Shown: piece after piece, positions 9,506-18,759 of the stretch
How positions within the stretch are numbered: position 1 is the stretch's first letter
Layout of the letters: each line of letters starts with the position of its first letter
Source of the DNA: Stenotrophobium rhamnosiphilum
Lineage (GTDB): Bacteria > Pseudomonadota > Gammaproteobacteria > Nevskiales > Nevskiaceae
Direction: 5' to 3'
NCBI RefSeq assembly: GCF_003052265.1
Contig: NZ_QANS01000001.1
Location: 248,001-312,000 of the forward strand
DNA length: 64,000 nt
Notes under the pieces: model-generated
Seen by the model: only the letters and a program-made list of their open reading frames with translations
What the model was told of the DNA's origin: nothing
The model's database searches: none
Program-made: the position numbers and the translations under genes

Positions 9506-10993
9506 GTGATATCTGCCGAAGAGTACCGTCGTCACGATGCATTGGGATTAGCTGAGTTGGTGCGCAGCCGCCAAGTTTCTGCGAGTGAATTGCTGGAAGC
9601 TGCGCTTGCACGTAGCGCTGAAGTAAATCCCAAGCTCAACGCCATCATCATTCCTATGCATGAGATTGCGCGCGACCGTGCCAAGCAAAACTTGGAAGGT
9701 GCATTCGCAGGCGTGCCATTTCTGACTAAAGATTTATTTCAGGAATATGCAGGCGTGCAAACAGCCTACGGCTGCAAAGGTTTGAAGGCAGCAAATTACA
9801 AACCCGATGCGCATGCAGAAATTACGGCACGTTGGCTGCGCGCAGGCGCAGTGATCTTTGGGCGCACCAATACGCCAGAGTTCGGCGCTAAAGGCATCAC
9901 CGAGCCAGAGGCTTGGGGCCCATCACGTAATCCTTGGAATCTCGATCACATCACCGGTGGTTCATCCGGTGGTTCTGCGGCCGCAGTTGCCGCAGGCATT
10001 GTGCCGATGGCAGGTGCGAATGATGGCGGCGGATCCATTCGTATTCCCGCAGCTTATTGCGGATTGTTCGGGCTGAAGCCTGGTCGTGGCCGCACGCCAT
10101 GGGGCCCGCAGATGAGCGAGGCCATGCACGGTGCGGCGATGAATCACGTGGTCTCGCGCTCGGTGCGTGATAGCGCAGCAATGCTTGATGCGACGCACGG
10201 TTCCGATATTGGTTCGCTCTGTCATCTCGCGCCACCTGAGCGTTCCTACTTGGAAGAAGTGAGCCGTGCTCCGGGTAAATTGCGTATCGCCTTCAGCACG
10301 CGCTCACCGATTGGAAGCGAAGTGCATCCTGAAGCAATCAAAGCCGTGACGGATGCAGCCAAACTTTTAGAGTCGCTCGGTCATCATGTTGAAGAAGCAG
10401 AGCCACAAGTTGATGGCCTGCAACTCGCAAAAGATTTCATCGTCATGTGGTTTGCGCAGTGCGCTGCCACCGTAAATGAGATCAAGCGCCGCACCGGTTG
10501 TGGCAACGAAGGCTTCGAACTGGATACCTTGGCAATGGCGGCATTCGGTGAAGCCTCGCGTGCCAGTGAATATGTGGAGGGCTATTGGCGCTGGGGTGAT
10601 TACACGCGTCAGCTTGGCGAGTTCCATCAGAAGTACGATCTCTACATGACGCCGACGCTAGCGTATCCAGCGCCGCGCGTGGGTCAGATCGCAACACCGC
10701 AGTGGCAGCACGTCGCGATGAAAATCCTGATGACACTGGGTTTGTCTCGCGTCATTCTCAAGTCCGGAATGATTGAGCAGATGGTGCAGGAAAACTTGAA
10801 GTGGGTGCCATTCACTCAACTCGGTAATCTCACTGGCGTGCCCGGCATGTCAGTGCCGCTACACTGGACTCCAGAAGGCCTGCCGATGGGCGTGCACTTT
10901 CTCTCTGCTCATGGTGGAGAGGGAATGCTGTTCCAACTTGCAGGACAGCTTGAGCAGGCCAAGCCATGGAAGGACAAGTGGCCGTCCGTGTAA
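9506..10993 (+). CDS. Amidase signature family hydrolase (second tandem copy)
   Basis: The 495-residue protein is paralogous along its length to the upstream amidase. The catalytic Lys is in [14 protein letters not shown], the cis-Ser in TGGSSGGS and the nucleophilic Ser in [11 protein letters not shown] 9506 follows a strong GAGGAGA site. Compared with copy one, the substrate-channel region differs (for example [16 protein letters not shown] versus FRPSRGRVSAGPAFGE), suggesting different acyl or amide preference. It probably shares an operon with copy one, and glnE begins 20 nt after its stop. Confidence 0.9.
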   Translation: MISAEEYRRHDALGLAELVRSRQVSASELLEAALARSAEVNPKLNAIIIPMHEIARDRAKQNLEGAFAGVPFLTKDLFQEYAGVQTAYGCKGLKAANYKPDAHAEITARWLRAGAVIFGRTNTPEFGAKGITEPEAWGPSRNPWNLDHITGGSSGGSAAAVAAGIVPMAGANDGGGSIRIPAAYCGLFGLKPGRGRTPWGPQMSEAMHGAAMNHVVSRSVRDSAAMLDATHGSDIGSLCHLAPPERSYLEEVSRAPGKLRIAFSTRSPIGSEVHPEAIKAVTDAAKLLESLGHHVEEAEPQVDGLQLAKDFIVMWFAQCAATVNEIKRRTGCGNEGFELDTLAMAAFGEASRASEYVEGYWRWGDYTRQLGEFHQKYDLYMTPTLAYPAPRVGQIATPQWQHVAMKILMTLGLSRVILKSGMIEQMVQENLKWVPFTQLGNLTGVPGMSVPLHWTPEGLPMGVHFLSAHGGEGMLFQLAGQLEQAKPWKDKWPSV

Positions 10994-11013
10994 CGAGTCG
11001 ATAAGAACCGGTC

Positions 11014-13836
11014 ATGACAGAACAACAAGAAACACCGCAGCAATGCTTTGAACGTTTGCGTCCTGCATTAGCGGCGGCATCTCGAAAAGTATTCGCAGCG
11101 AGTCCATTTGCGCTACAGGCTTGCGAGCGTGACATCGAGGAACTGCCGCGCTGGATTGAGCAAGGCATTTTTGAGCATGCCTATGCTGAAGCTGAACTAG
11201 CGCATGTCATTACAGCGAACTGTGCAGCGGCTGCTGATGAAGCCGCCATCATGTCAGCGCTTCGTCGCGCACGTCGACGCGAGATGGTGCGCATTACTTT
11301 TCGTGATCTTGCTGTGCTTGCACCTTTAGATGAAACACTGCGCGATCTTTCTGATCTTGCCGATGCCTGTTGCGCAGAGGCATTGTCCTTCGCAGAAAAG
11401 AATTTGCAGCAGCGCTGGGGCAAACCCATCGAGGAAAGTGGCGCAGAAGCGCGCCCGGTGGTTCTCGGTATGGGCAAGCTCGGCGGCCATGAGCTCAACT
11501 TCTCTTCTGATATTGATCTGATCTTTTGCTACACCGAGGCCGGCGAGACCAACGGTACTCGCAGTGTTAGCAACGAAGAATATTTCAACCGACTCTCGCA
11601 AGATTGCGCACGAATTCTGTCTGCAAGAACAGCAGATGGTTTCGTATTTCGCGTTGACACCATGCTGCGACCTTTTGGCTCCGCTGGCGCGCCAGCGTGG
11701 AGCTTGTCGGCGATGGAGGACTACTACCAAGTCCACGGTCGTGAATGGGAGCGTTACGCATTTATCAAGGCGCGCCCGATTGCGGGTGATCTCAATGCCG
11801 GTGCGACGCTGCTCAAAACGCTGCGCCCATTTGTCTACCGGCGCTATCTCGACTACACCTCCATTCTGAGTCTGCGTGCGCTGAAAAAAATGATCAGCGA
11901 TGAAGTGCGACGCAAAGGCATGGAGCAGAACATCAAGCTCGGCTCTGGCGGTATTCGCGAAGTCGAGTTCATCGTGCAGTCATTCCAATTGGTACGCGGT
12001 GGGCAAGAAGCGCCACTGCGTGATGCACGTTTGCGACCGGTGTTACGTTATCTGGGTCAGGCGGGACATCTGGATGGCGTGATTGTCAGTGAGCTCGACG
12101 CCGCCTACGTTTTTCTGCGTCGCTTGGAAAACGCGATTCAGATGTACGGCGATGAGCAGACTCACGCCTTGCCACAATCTGATGCGGCACGTGAAGCGCT
12201 ATGTGTGGGCCTCGACATGGCGGATTGGTCGACGCTGATGACTCAACTCAATGAGACGCGTGCATTCGTCAGTCGCGAGTTTGAGCGCGTATTTGGTGAG
12301 CCTGAAGCCGCGCAACCAACATCCGATAGCGGGCTCGCCGCCATCATTGCACCGATCTGGAATGGCCTCAGTGGGCCCGGCGAAGCGACAGCTGCGTTGC
12401 AAGCTGCGGGTTTTAAGGATGACGCCGCTGAGCTGGTCGAAGCACTGCGCGATCTCAAAGGCGCGCGCTTGGTTCGCAGCATGCAAGAGGCGACGGTGCT
12501 GCGCTTGCAAGCGCTGTTAGCCCCGCTGTTCGAAGAGTGTCTGCAAAAAGAACATCCAGCGCAGGCGGTATTGCGTGCATTGAAAATTATCAATGCGATT
12601 GCAGGTCGCGCTAACTACATCACCTTGCTGCATGAGAGCGCGACCGCGCGGACGCAGCTCGTGCAACTTTGCGCGGCGAGTCCATGGCTTACAGATTTGC
12701 TGGCGCAAACGCCTGCCTTGCTCGACAACTTGCTCGACCCACGCTCTTTGTATTCACCGCCAGAGCGTGAAGATATGGCACGTGAACTGGCTGCGCGTTG
12801 TGCGCACTTTGGTGAGGAAGACACCGAGGCGGCGATGGATTTGCTGCGGCGCTATCAAAAAGAAATCACCTTGCGTGTTGCCGCGGCTGACGTGGTGCAT
12901 GCGCTGCCATTGGTCAAAGTGAGCGATCGTCTGACGTGGTTGGCAGAAGTGATTGTGGCGCAGGCCTTGGAATTTGCTTGGACAGAAATGCGCACGCAGT
13001 ACGGACAACCACAGCGCGCGGACGGAAAGCCTGCATCATTTGTCGTTATCGCTTACGGTAAGTTTGGCGGCATTGAGATGGGCTACACCTCTGATCTCGA
13101 TATCGTGTTTCTGCACGACTGCGATGCATTGGATGAAGAGAGTGTCGGCGGCGCGCGCGCGATTAATAACAATGTCTACTTCTCGCGCCTCGCGCAGCGC
13201 GTGATTAATTGGCTGGCCACGCAAACCTCAGCGGGCCGTGCTTACGAAGTGGATATGCAACTTCGACCCAATGGAAATTCAGGCGCGCTCGTCACCAGTC
13301 TCAAAGGTTTTGCTGACTATCAGCGTGATCATGCCTGGACGTGGGAACACCAAGCGTTAACGAGAGCGCGCCCTGTTGCAGGCGATGCGGCTTTAGGTGA
13401 GGCCTTCCGCGCCATTCGCGCTGAAGTGCTGATGCGCCCGCGTGATGAAGCCAAGCTGCGGCAAGAAATCATCGACATGCGCGCCAAGATGCGCGCCAAT
13501 CTCGAAAAGAAGCAGGCGGGTTTGTGGGACGTGAAGCAGGGCGAGGGTGGCATGACCGAGGCCGAGTTCATCACCCAATACTTACTGCTACGCGACGCGC
13601 ATAAGGATGCGGCGCTGGTGGAGTGGAGTGATAACTGGCGGCAGTTGGATGCGCTTGAGCGAGCAGGCTCAGTGACAGCTGAGCAAAAAGCTCAACTCAT
13701 TGACGCCTATCGCCTCTACCGAGCTTGGACACATGGACGAGGTTTGCAGATGGAGACGGCGTTGGCCGCATCCGGTCAGTTCGCCGAGCAACAAGTTGTT
13801 GTCAGCGCACTCTGGCGCAAACTACTCGGAGTTTGA
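11014..13836 (+). CDS. glnE: Glutamine synthetase adenylyltransferase/deadenylylase
   Basis: The 940-residue bifunctional enzyme attaches AMP to, or removes it from, glutamine synthetase in response to PII, setting nitrogen assimilation. It has two nucleotidyltransferase domains: the N-terminal removase with GMGKLGGHELNFSSDIDLIF (near residue 151) and the C-terminal adenylylase with YGKFGGIEMGYTSDLDIVF (near residue 679). Length matches the E. coli enzyme (about 946). It begins 20 nt after the amidase stop, so it may be read from the amidase transcript; no promoter was identified in that gap. Confidence 0.97.
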   Translation: MTEQQETPQQCFERLRPALAAASRKVFAASPFALQACERDIEELPRWIEQGIFEHAYAEAELAHVITANCAAAADEAAIMSALRRARRREMVRITFRDLAVLAPLDETLRDLSDLADACCAEALSFAEKNLQQRWGKPIEESGAEARPVVLGMGKLGGHELNFSSDIDLIFCYTEAGETNGTRSVSNEEYFNRLSQDCARILSARTADGFVFRVDTMLRPFGSAGAPAWSLSAMEDYYQVHGREWERYAFIKARPIAGDLNAGATLLKTLRPFVYRRYLDYTSILSLRALKKMISDEVRRKGMEQNIKLGSGGIREVEFIVQSFQLVRGGQEAPLRDARLRPVLRYLGQAGHLDGVIVSELDAAYVFLRRLENAIQMYGDEQTHALPQSDAAREALCVGLDMADWSTLMTQLNETRAFVSREFERVFGEPEAAQPTSDSGLAAIIAPIWNGLSGPGEATAALQAAGFKDDAAELVEALRDLKGARLVRSMQEATVLRLQALLAPLFEECLQKEHPAQAVLRALKIINAIAGRANYITLLHESATARTQLVQLCAASPWLTDLLAQTPALLDNLLDPRSLYSPPEREDMARELAARCAHFGEEDTEAAMDLLRRYQKEITLRVAAADVVHALPLVKVSDRLTWLAEVIVAQALEFAWTEMRTQYGQPQRADGKPASFVVIAYGKFGGIEMGYTSDLDIVFLHDCDALDEESVGGARAINNNVYFSRLAQRVINWLATQTSAGRAYEVDMQLRPNGNSGALVTSLKGFADYQRDHAWTWEHQALTRARPVAGDAALGEAFRAIRAEVLMRPRDEAKLRQEIIDMRAKMRANLEKKQAGLWDVKQGEGGMTEAEFITQYLLLRDAHKDAALVEWSDNWRQLDALERAGSVTAEQKAQLIDAYRLYRAWTHGRGLQMETALAASGQFAEQQVVVSALWRKLLGV

Positions 13837-13959
13837 TGAGCTACAGATAGCGCGTTAGTCGCGGGTATTGTTACTCGCTTCGTCACATCTTCTTCACATC
13901 CGCGTAATACATGAATCGTAGGATTCGCAAGAATTTATCCTTGCAGCCTGCTAAATAAA

Positions 13960-15039
13960 ATGCGGATAGCTCACGTTATTTTGTCGTCCGGGTTTGCCGG
14001 TTCGGAACGGTCTACCGCCGAGTCCTGCAATGCGCAATGCCAAGAGCATGATGTGCTATTGGTGCTGCGTAAGCAGCATCGTCAGGAAAGCACCGGTGCA
14101 AGCATTGTTGATTATTTGGATGCTCGTGTGCGCGTGGTCGAAATCCCGACTCGATTATTCGCCAAGCATTTTCTACAAGTTGCGCTGGACGCATTTCAGG
14201 CCGATGTGGTTCATGCACATTTGCGCCGGTCTACGCGTCTGCTCTCACGTTGCAAAACGAATGCCGTCAAAGTCTCGATGCTGCATCTGGGAATAAACGG
14301 GCCGCAATTTTTGCAGATGGACGGCTTGATTTGTATTTCGCCGTGGCAGCTGAAAACCATTCCGCAGGACTATGCGGGCGATGCGCGCATGATTCGGAAC
14401 TCGCTGGTTCCTCATCCGCAGATTGATGCGGCGCGCCGCAATGCACTGCGGCAGGAAATGGGCGCCGGGCCGGATACTTTTTTAATTGGTGGCGTTGGTC
14501 GCTTGGGACGCAGCAAGGGTTGGGACATTCTGCTGCGCGCTTTCACTAAGGCAGAACTGCCGAACACTCGCCTGACGTTGATTGGCGAGGGCAGTGAACG
14601 CAAAAAGCTGCAGCGTCTTGCTGGACCTGCGGTGCAATTCCTCGGCTTTCGTTCCGAGGTCAAGGACTACTATCAGGCCTTTGATCTCTTCGTTTGTCCT
14701 TCGCGCACCGAGCCGATGGGGCGAGTCATTCTGGAAGCGCTGGATGCCGGCGTGCCGGTGATTGCCAGCGATGCGGATGGGCCCAAGGAAATTCTTGCGG
14801 AATATCCCGGCGTGCTCGTGCCGGTAGAAAACATTGATGCCTTGAAGCAGGCTTTGCGCCTTTCATGGGAACGTCGAATCGAACCCGCAACACCGGCCGA
14901 TGTTTCAGCGCACTATCTGGATGCGGTCTCTGGCGATATGACGCAGTTCTACCGTGATCTGTCGCTGCGTAAACGCTCCGAAGTTAGCGCGCCCCGCGTC
15001 ATGCCGACGAATCGCTTGGGTCATTTTCAAGATGCATAA
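13960..15039 (+). CDS. Glycosyltransferase family 4-type (GT-B) enzyme
   Basis: The 359-residue protein has an N-terminal Rossmann domain beginning MRIAHVILSSGFAGSERST and a C-terminal donor domain with GGVGRLGRSKGWDILLRAF (near residue 170) and the donor motif EPMGRVILEALDAGVPVIAS (near residue 252). It would transfer a sugar to a lipopolysaccharide core or polysaccharide acceptor at the cytoplasmic face. There is no obvious ribosome site before ATG 13960. Its stop overlaps the start of the FkbM gene, so the two are coupled. Confidence 0.88.
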   Translation: MRIAHVILSSGFAGSERSTAESCNAQCQEHDVLLVLRKQHRQESTGASIVDYLDARVRVVEIPTRLFAKHFLQVALDAFQADVVHAHLRRSTRLLSRCKTNAVKVSMLHLGINGPQFLQMDGLICISPWQLKTIPQDYAGDARMIRNSLVPHPQIDAARRNALRQEMGAGPDTFLIGGVGRLGRSKGWDILLRAFTKAELPNTRLTLIGEGSERKKLQRLAGPAVQFLGFRSEVKDYYQAFDLFVCPSRTEPMGRVILEALDAGVPVIASDADGPKEILAEYPGVLVPVENIDALKQALRLSWERRIEPATPADVSAHYLDAVSGDMTQFYRDLSLRKRSEVSAPRVMPTNRLGHFQDA

Positions 15040-15880
15040 GCCGGTTCCGCGGTTCGATATTGAGCAGCCTTGGGGTTATTTTTCGCCGCGCGGTTGGCGG
15101 AATTTACTGATCAACTTGTGCCGTTGCCTTAATCCGCGCCTGCGATTTTCCTACCGGCTTTCGCTGTGGCTACGCAGCCCGATCAAGCACAACACGCGCC
15201 ATCCCTTGGATGTTCTGGTTTGGGGACTGCGCCTGCGCTTGCTGCCGCGGGGCAATATTTCTGAGACCAAGATGTTGTTCACGCCAGAAATTTTTGACCC
15301 TGAGGAGTTGGTGTGGTTAGCCTCATATCTCGGACCCGAAGCTGTCTTTGTCGATGTCGGCGCAAATGCGGGTGCTTATAGTTGGTTTATGTGCAGCCAA
15401 TTTGGCGAGAACATCCGCATCATTGCCGTAGAGCCTGATCCGGAAATGCGTCGCCGTCTTGCATTCAATCTGTCGACCAATGGCATTCACAATATCGAAG
15501 TGTGCCCAGTGGCACTGAGCGATACGCAGGGCGAGGCCGTGCTGCAATTATGCGAAGACCAGCGCGGCCAAAATGCTTTGGTGGATCAGGCATCCGCGAT
15601 CGGGCAAACCATTACCGTCCCGGTTGATACGCTGGCCAATCTTTTTGCAACGCGCAATGTTGATCGTATTGACGCGCTAAAAATTGATATCGAAGGTCAT
15701 GAAGTGCGGGCTCTTGGACATTTTTTCAGCCATGCCCCCGCATCGCTTTGGCCCAGAGCCCTAGTCACCGAATTCAAACCTGAAACCGGCGCGGACATTT
15801 TGCGAATCATGGAAGGCGCGGGTTACCGCCGCGCCAGAATCACAAAGTTGAACTGGCTTTTCGAAAGAGCTGCTGCCTAG
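15032..15880 (+). CDS. FkbM family S-adenosylmethionine methyltransferase
   Basis: The 282-residue protein has the FkbM class I methyltransferase fold: motif I VFVDVGANAGAYSWF (near residue 105), AVEPDPEMRRRLAFN, and the C-terminal LKIDIEGHEVRALGHF (near residue 216). Enzymes of this family O-methylate sugars and polysaccharides. ATG 15032 overlaps the GT4 stop codon, giving an 8-bp overlap and translational coupling. An upstream ATG in the same frame would overlap GT4 by 86 bp and is rejected. It may cap the glycan made by its neighbour by methylation. Confidence 0.88.
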   Translation: MHKPVPRFDIEQPWGYFSPRGWRNLLINLCRCLNPRLRFSYRLSLWLRSPIKHNTRHPLDVLVWGLRLRLLPRGNISETKMLFTPEIFDPEELVWLASYLGPEAVFVDVGANAGAYSWFMCSQFGENIRIIAVEPDPEMRRRLAFNLSTNGIHNIEVCPVALSDTQGEAVLQLCEDQRGQNALVDQASAIGQTITVPVDTLANLFATRNVDRIDALKIDIEGHEVRALGHFFSHAPASLWPRALVTEFKPETGADILRIMEGAGYRRARITKLNWLFERAAA

Positions 15881-15896
15881 AAAAAACTTCTCGCGT

Positions 15897-16643
15897 TTAT
15901 AGATAACGCGAAAGCCAAGGTGCCGCGCGTGTAGGGCGATACCACTTGTTACCTGCGCCGATAGCGGCTTCTTCTGGTTTCGGATGCCCGTGGAACACCA
16001 AGACTTTGGCATCAGCAGGCATCTGCGGCGTTTGCCACAGCGACATCGGGAAAGAAGGAATGCAGTCGTACTTGTAGCTAGGGCACCAGCTGCGAGGCCA
16101 GTAGCGCAGCTTGCCGATCAGTCGCATGGTATCGGAAAGAAATTCCTGTTCATTGCGATACATCGTTGCCACTGCAGGGCCGAGTTCCTGCAAGCGCGGA
16201 TACATGCCGTAATCCTGGCCGCCGATATAAAGGAATACCGAAGTGTTGCCGGTATAACGATTGCGGTAACGGATGCGTTTGTAATCTTTGATGACACTGA
16301 AGTCTTGGCCGACTTCAAAGAACGGTGCCAGCGAGCCGACGATAATCATGTCGAGATCCAGGAACAGTGTCGGTCCCTGAATGGCAGTGAGCTGGGGATT
16401 GAACAGTGCCAGCTTGCGCCAGCCACGTTCTGCACCGCCCATGCTCAGTGGCAAGTCTGGAATCGGCAGAACGGTAATGCCGGTGTCGATGCCATTGGCG
16501 TCGTCAGTGAGGCAATAAAAACGAATATCACCGGGCGTGCTTGCGCGCACCGCTTGATAGAGACGGTTAACGTCGTTGGCGGGGTACTTGGTGCCCCATT
16601 TCATGCAGACGAATTGGCGCGACTCGTGGGCGGACGACGTCAT
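15897..16643 (-). CDS. GT-A type glycosyltransferase-like protein (copy A)
   Basis: The 248-residue protein carries a DxD-type motif in TLFLDLDMIIVGSLAPFF (near residue 95), typical of metal-dependent GT-A nucleotide-sugar transferases. The N-terminal pattern FVCMKWGTKYPANDVNRLY is shared with the next gene, and both have CLTDDxxG/CLTDNHEG. The family is one of poorly described bacterial glycosyltransferase-like proteins; donor and acceptor are unknown. It is convergent with the FkbM gene (16-bp gap) and 39 bp downstream of its paralogue, with which it probably forms an operon. Confidence 0.75.
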   Translation of the reverse strand: MTSSAHESRQFVCMKWGTKYPANDVNRLYQAVRASTPGDIRFYCLTDDANGIDTGITVLPIPDLPLSMGGAERGWRKLALFNPQLTAIQGPTLFLDLDMIIVGSLAPFFEVGQDFSVIKDYKRIRYRNRYTGNTSVFLYIGGQDYGMYPRLQELGPAVATMYRNEQEFLSDTMRLIGKLRYWPRSWCPSYKYDCIPSFPMSLWQTPQMPADAKVLVFHGHPKPEEAAIGAGNKWYRPTRAAPWLSRYL

Positions 16644-16682
16644 GACTTGGAAATCCTTTTTGTGCGTGATGCCAGCACTGAA

Positions 16683-17501
16683 CTACTCGCGCCAGTTATC
16701 GGCAATCCACTGTGGGGGTATGACATAGCGCGTGAAGTGTCTCCAGCGTGCTTTTAGCGTCATGCCCGGCTTGAATGCACCACGGATATGGTCCCAGCGT
16801 GATTCATGCGCAGGCGCTTCCGGCACCCAACGGCCGAGCATCACGTCGCTAGGATTCGGGCCGCCCGGGAAGGTGACGATGCGTGAGCCTCTCGGCAAGC
16901 GGGCCTGGAAGAAATAGCGGAATGGAAAAGGCAGCATGCAATGTAGGCGGAAATGCCGCGTCCATGCTTCCGGCCAGAGTTTGATTCCGCCGGTGACCGA
17001 TGAGGTGATGTAGTGCTGCTCGTAATGGAAACGATCGGCTGTGCCCTGTGGGTCGGCGCGGAAGTTGTCCAGAATGTGCGGGTTCTTCCCGATCGGGAAG
17101 CGAAAGACGGAGGTTTGGCCCAGCCGCTGAAAAGGCTTGGCCCAGTTACGTGCGAGCAGAACATCGTCCGGCGAGCCGTAGCTGAAATAGGGGTCGAGCG
17201 AGTCGACGATCACAGAGTCGAGGTCCACAAACAATGCGGTGCCGGTCAAGCCGTGCAATTCGCGCCCCCACAGAACAACCTTCTTCCATTTGCCGTGAGT
17301 GCGCTGAGGATGTTCACAGCCCAGTTCCGGCAGATCAAAGGACTCAACCTCGGGTCGCAGGCCTTCGTGATTATCGGTGAGGCAAATTAGGCGGATGGGG
17401 CCAGTCGTGTGGCGCCGAACCATCGCATACAAACGGTTGACGTATTCCGGGCCATACATCGTTCCCCACTTAACGCAGATAATTTGTTTAGTCGTGTTCA
17501 T
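16683..17501 (-). CDS. GT-A type glycosyltransferase-like protein (copy B)
   Basis: The 272-residue paralogue of the downstream gene has the same N-terminal layout (ICVKWGTMYGPEYVNRLYAMVRR) and a DxD-type motif in TALFVDLDSVIVDSLDPYF (near residue 90). It has a longer basic C-terminus ending TRYVIPPQWIADNWRE. It is likely a cytoplasmic or membrane-peripheral nucleotide-sugar transferase; the specificity is unknown. It is first gene of the leftward pair and divergent from ilvE. Confidence 0.75.
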   Translation of the reverse strand: MNTTKQIICVKWGTMYGPEYVNRLYAMVRRHTTGPIRLICLTDNHEGLRPEVESFDLPELGCEHPQRTHGKWKKVVLWGRELHGLTGTALFVDLDSVIVDSLDPYFSYGSPDDVLLARNWAKPFQRLGQTSVFRFPIGKNPHILDNFRADPQGTADRFHYEQHYITSSVTGGIKLWPEAWTRHFRLHCMLPFPFRYFFQARLPRGSRIVTFPGGPNPSDVMLGRWVPEAPAHESRWDHIRGAFKPGMTLKARWRHFTRYVIPPQWIADNWRE

Positions 17502-17586
17502 GGATTAGCGCGGTAGTGGAGCATTCAGAAAGGCACTCTATAAGGTCAAAAGAGTGTTTCAAGACCAACCGTGAGCCAAATTAGAG

Positions 17587-17614
17587 TTTTCGTCCCGCGG
17601 TTAGCCCTTATAAT
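17587..17614 (+). promoter_or_regulatory. Likely sigma-70 promoter of ilvE
   Basis: A perfect TATAAT at 17609-17614 lies 55 nt upstream of the ilvE start; the -35 (TTTTCG, 17587-17592, 16-nt spacer) is weak. Confidence 0.5.
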
Positions 17615-17668
17615 AATCGCTTCCAGCCGCGCTTTGCGGTTCTTTCTTGTTTCAACAGGATTTTTGCG

Positions 17669-18592
17669 ATGACCAGCTTTGCCGACCGTGACGGCTTTAT
17701 TTGGTATGACGGTGAACTCAAGCCTTGGCGCGAGTGCACGACCCATGTCCTCACTTATTCGCTGCATTACGGCGTCGGTTGCTTCGAAGGCGTACGCGCG
17801 TATAAAACGCCACAAGGCACCGCGATTTTCCGTCTGCAGGATCACACCAAGCGCCTGTTTAACTCGGCCAAGATTCTCGGTATGAACATGCCGTTTACGC
17901 CGGAGCAGATCAGCGAAGCTCAGCTTGAAGTGCTGCGCGCCAACAAGCTCGAATCCGCTTACCTTCGCCCGATGGTGTTCTACGGAGCTGAAGGCATGGG
18001 TCTGCGCGCTGACAATCTCAAGACGCATTTGATCGTTGCAGCTTGGACCTGGGGCTCGTACCTCGGTGCTGACAATATGGAACGCGGCATCCGCGTGAAG
18101 ACCAGCTCGTTCACGCGCGGCTTCGCAAACTCCAATATGCATCGCGCGAAGGCAAACGGTCAGTACATCAATTCGATGCTGGCACTCAACGAAGTGCTGC
18201 GCGATGGTTACGACGAAGCGATCACGCTCGACACCAACGGCAACGTTGCTGAAGGCAGTGCGGAAAATATCTTCGTGGTGAGCGACGGCAAAATCAGCAC
18301 GCCAGATCTCAACGCCTGTCTCGACGGCATCACGCGTCGCACGATCATCCAGCTCGCTGCTGACTTCGGCATTCCAGTTGTGGAACGCCGCATCACGCGT
18401 GACGAGGTTTACATCGCAGACGAAGTGTTCTTCACCGGCACCGCCGCTGAAGTAACGCCTGTGCGCGAAGTCGACAATCGCACGATTGGTAATGGTGGCC
18501 GCGGTTCTATCACTGAAAAGCTGCAGACGGCCTACCTCAAGCTCGTTAAGGGCGAGAGCGGTACGTATCCAGAGTGGTTGAGCCACACCTGA
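17669..18592 (+). CDS. ilvE: Branched-chain amino acid aminotransferase
   Basis: The 307-residue PLP enzyme (fold type IV) interconverts valine, leucine and isoleucine with their 2-oxo acids. Signatures are LHYGVGCFEGVRAYKT near residue 34, the PLP lysine in HRAKANGQYINSM near residue 160, and the glutamate loop EGSAENIFVV near residue 194. AGGA precedes ATG 17669. In pseudomonads ilvE directly neighbours glnE; here the glycosyltransferase block separates them. Confidence 0.97.
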   Translation: MTSFADRDGFIWYDGELKPWRECTTHVLTYSLHYGVGCFEGVRAYKTPQGTAIFRLQDHTKRLFNSAKILGMNMPFTPEQISEAQLEVLRANKLESAYLRPMVFYGAEGMGLRADNLKTHLIVAAWTWGSYLGADNMERGIRVKTSSFTRGFANSNMHRAKANGQYINSMLALNEVLRDGYDEAITLDTNGNVAEGSAENIFVVSDGKISTPDLNACLDGITRRTIIQLAADFGIPVVERRITRDEVYIADEVFFTGTAAEVTPVREVDNRTIGNGGRGSITEKLQTAYLKLVKGESGTYPEWLSHT

Positions 18593-18623
18593 GTTTGATT
18601 GACGCGCTACACGCGCGTTCAAC

Positions 18624-18656
18624 ATGAAAACGCCCGCCATGAGCGGGCGTTTTCAT
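18624..18656. terminator. Intrinsic terminator after ilvE
   Basis: ATGAAAACGCCCGC (18624-18637), a 5-nt loop, and GCGGGCGTTTTCAT (18643-18656): a 14-bp perfect stem with a T-run. Confidence 0.9.
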
Positions 18657-18759
18657 TTGTACGCCTAGGCTGACAGCACTTTCAGATTGGCAGAGCCATT
18701 TTTCCCATCTTGGGTCGAGTTGATGCCGACGTAAGATCAGGTCAAAAGGGGAGTCCGCC

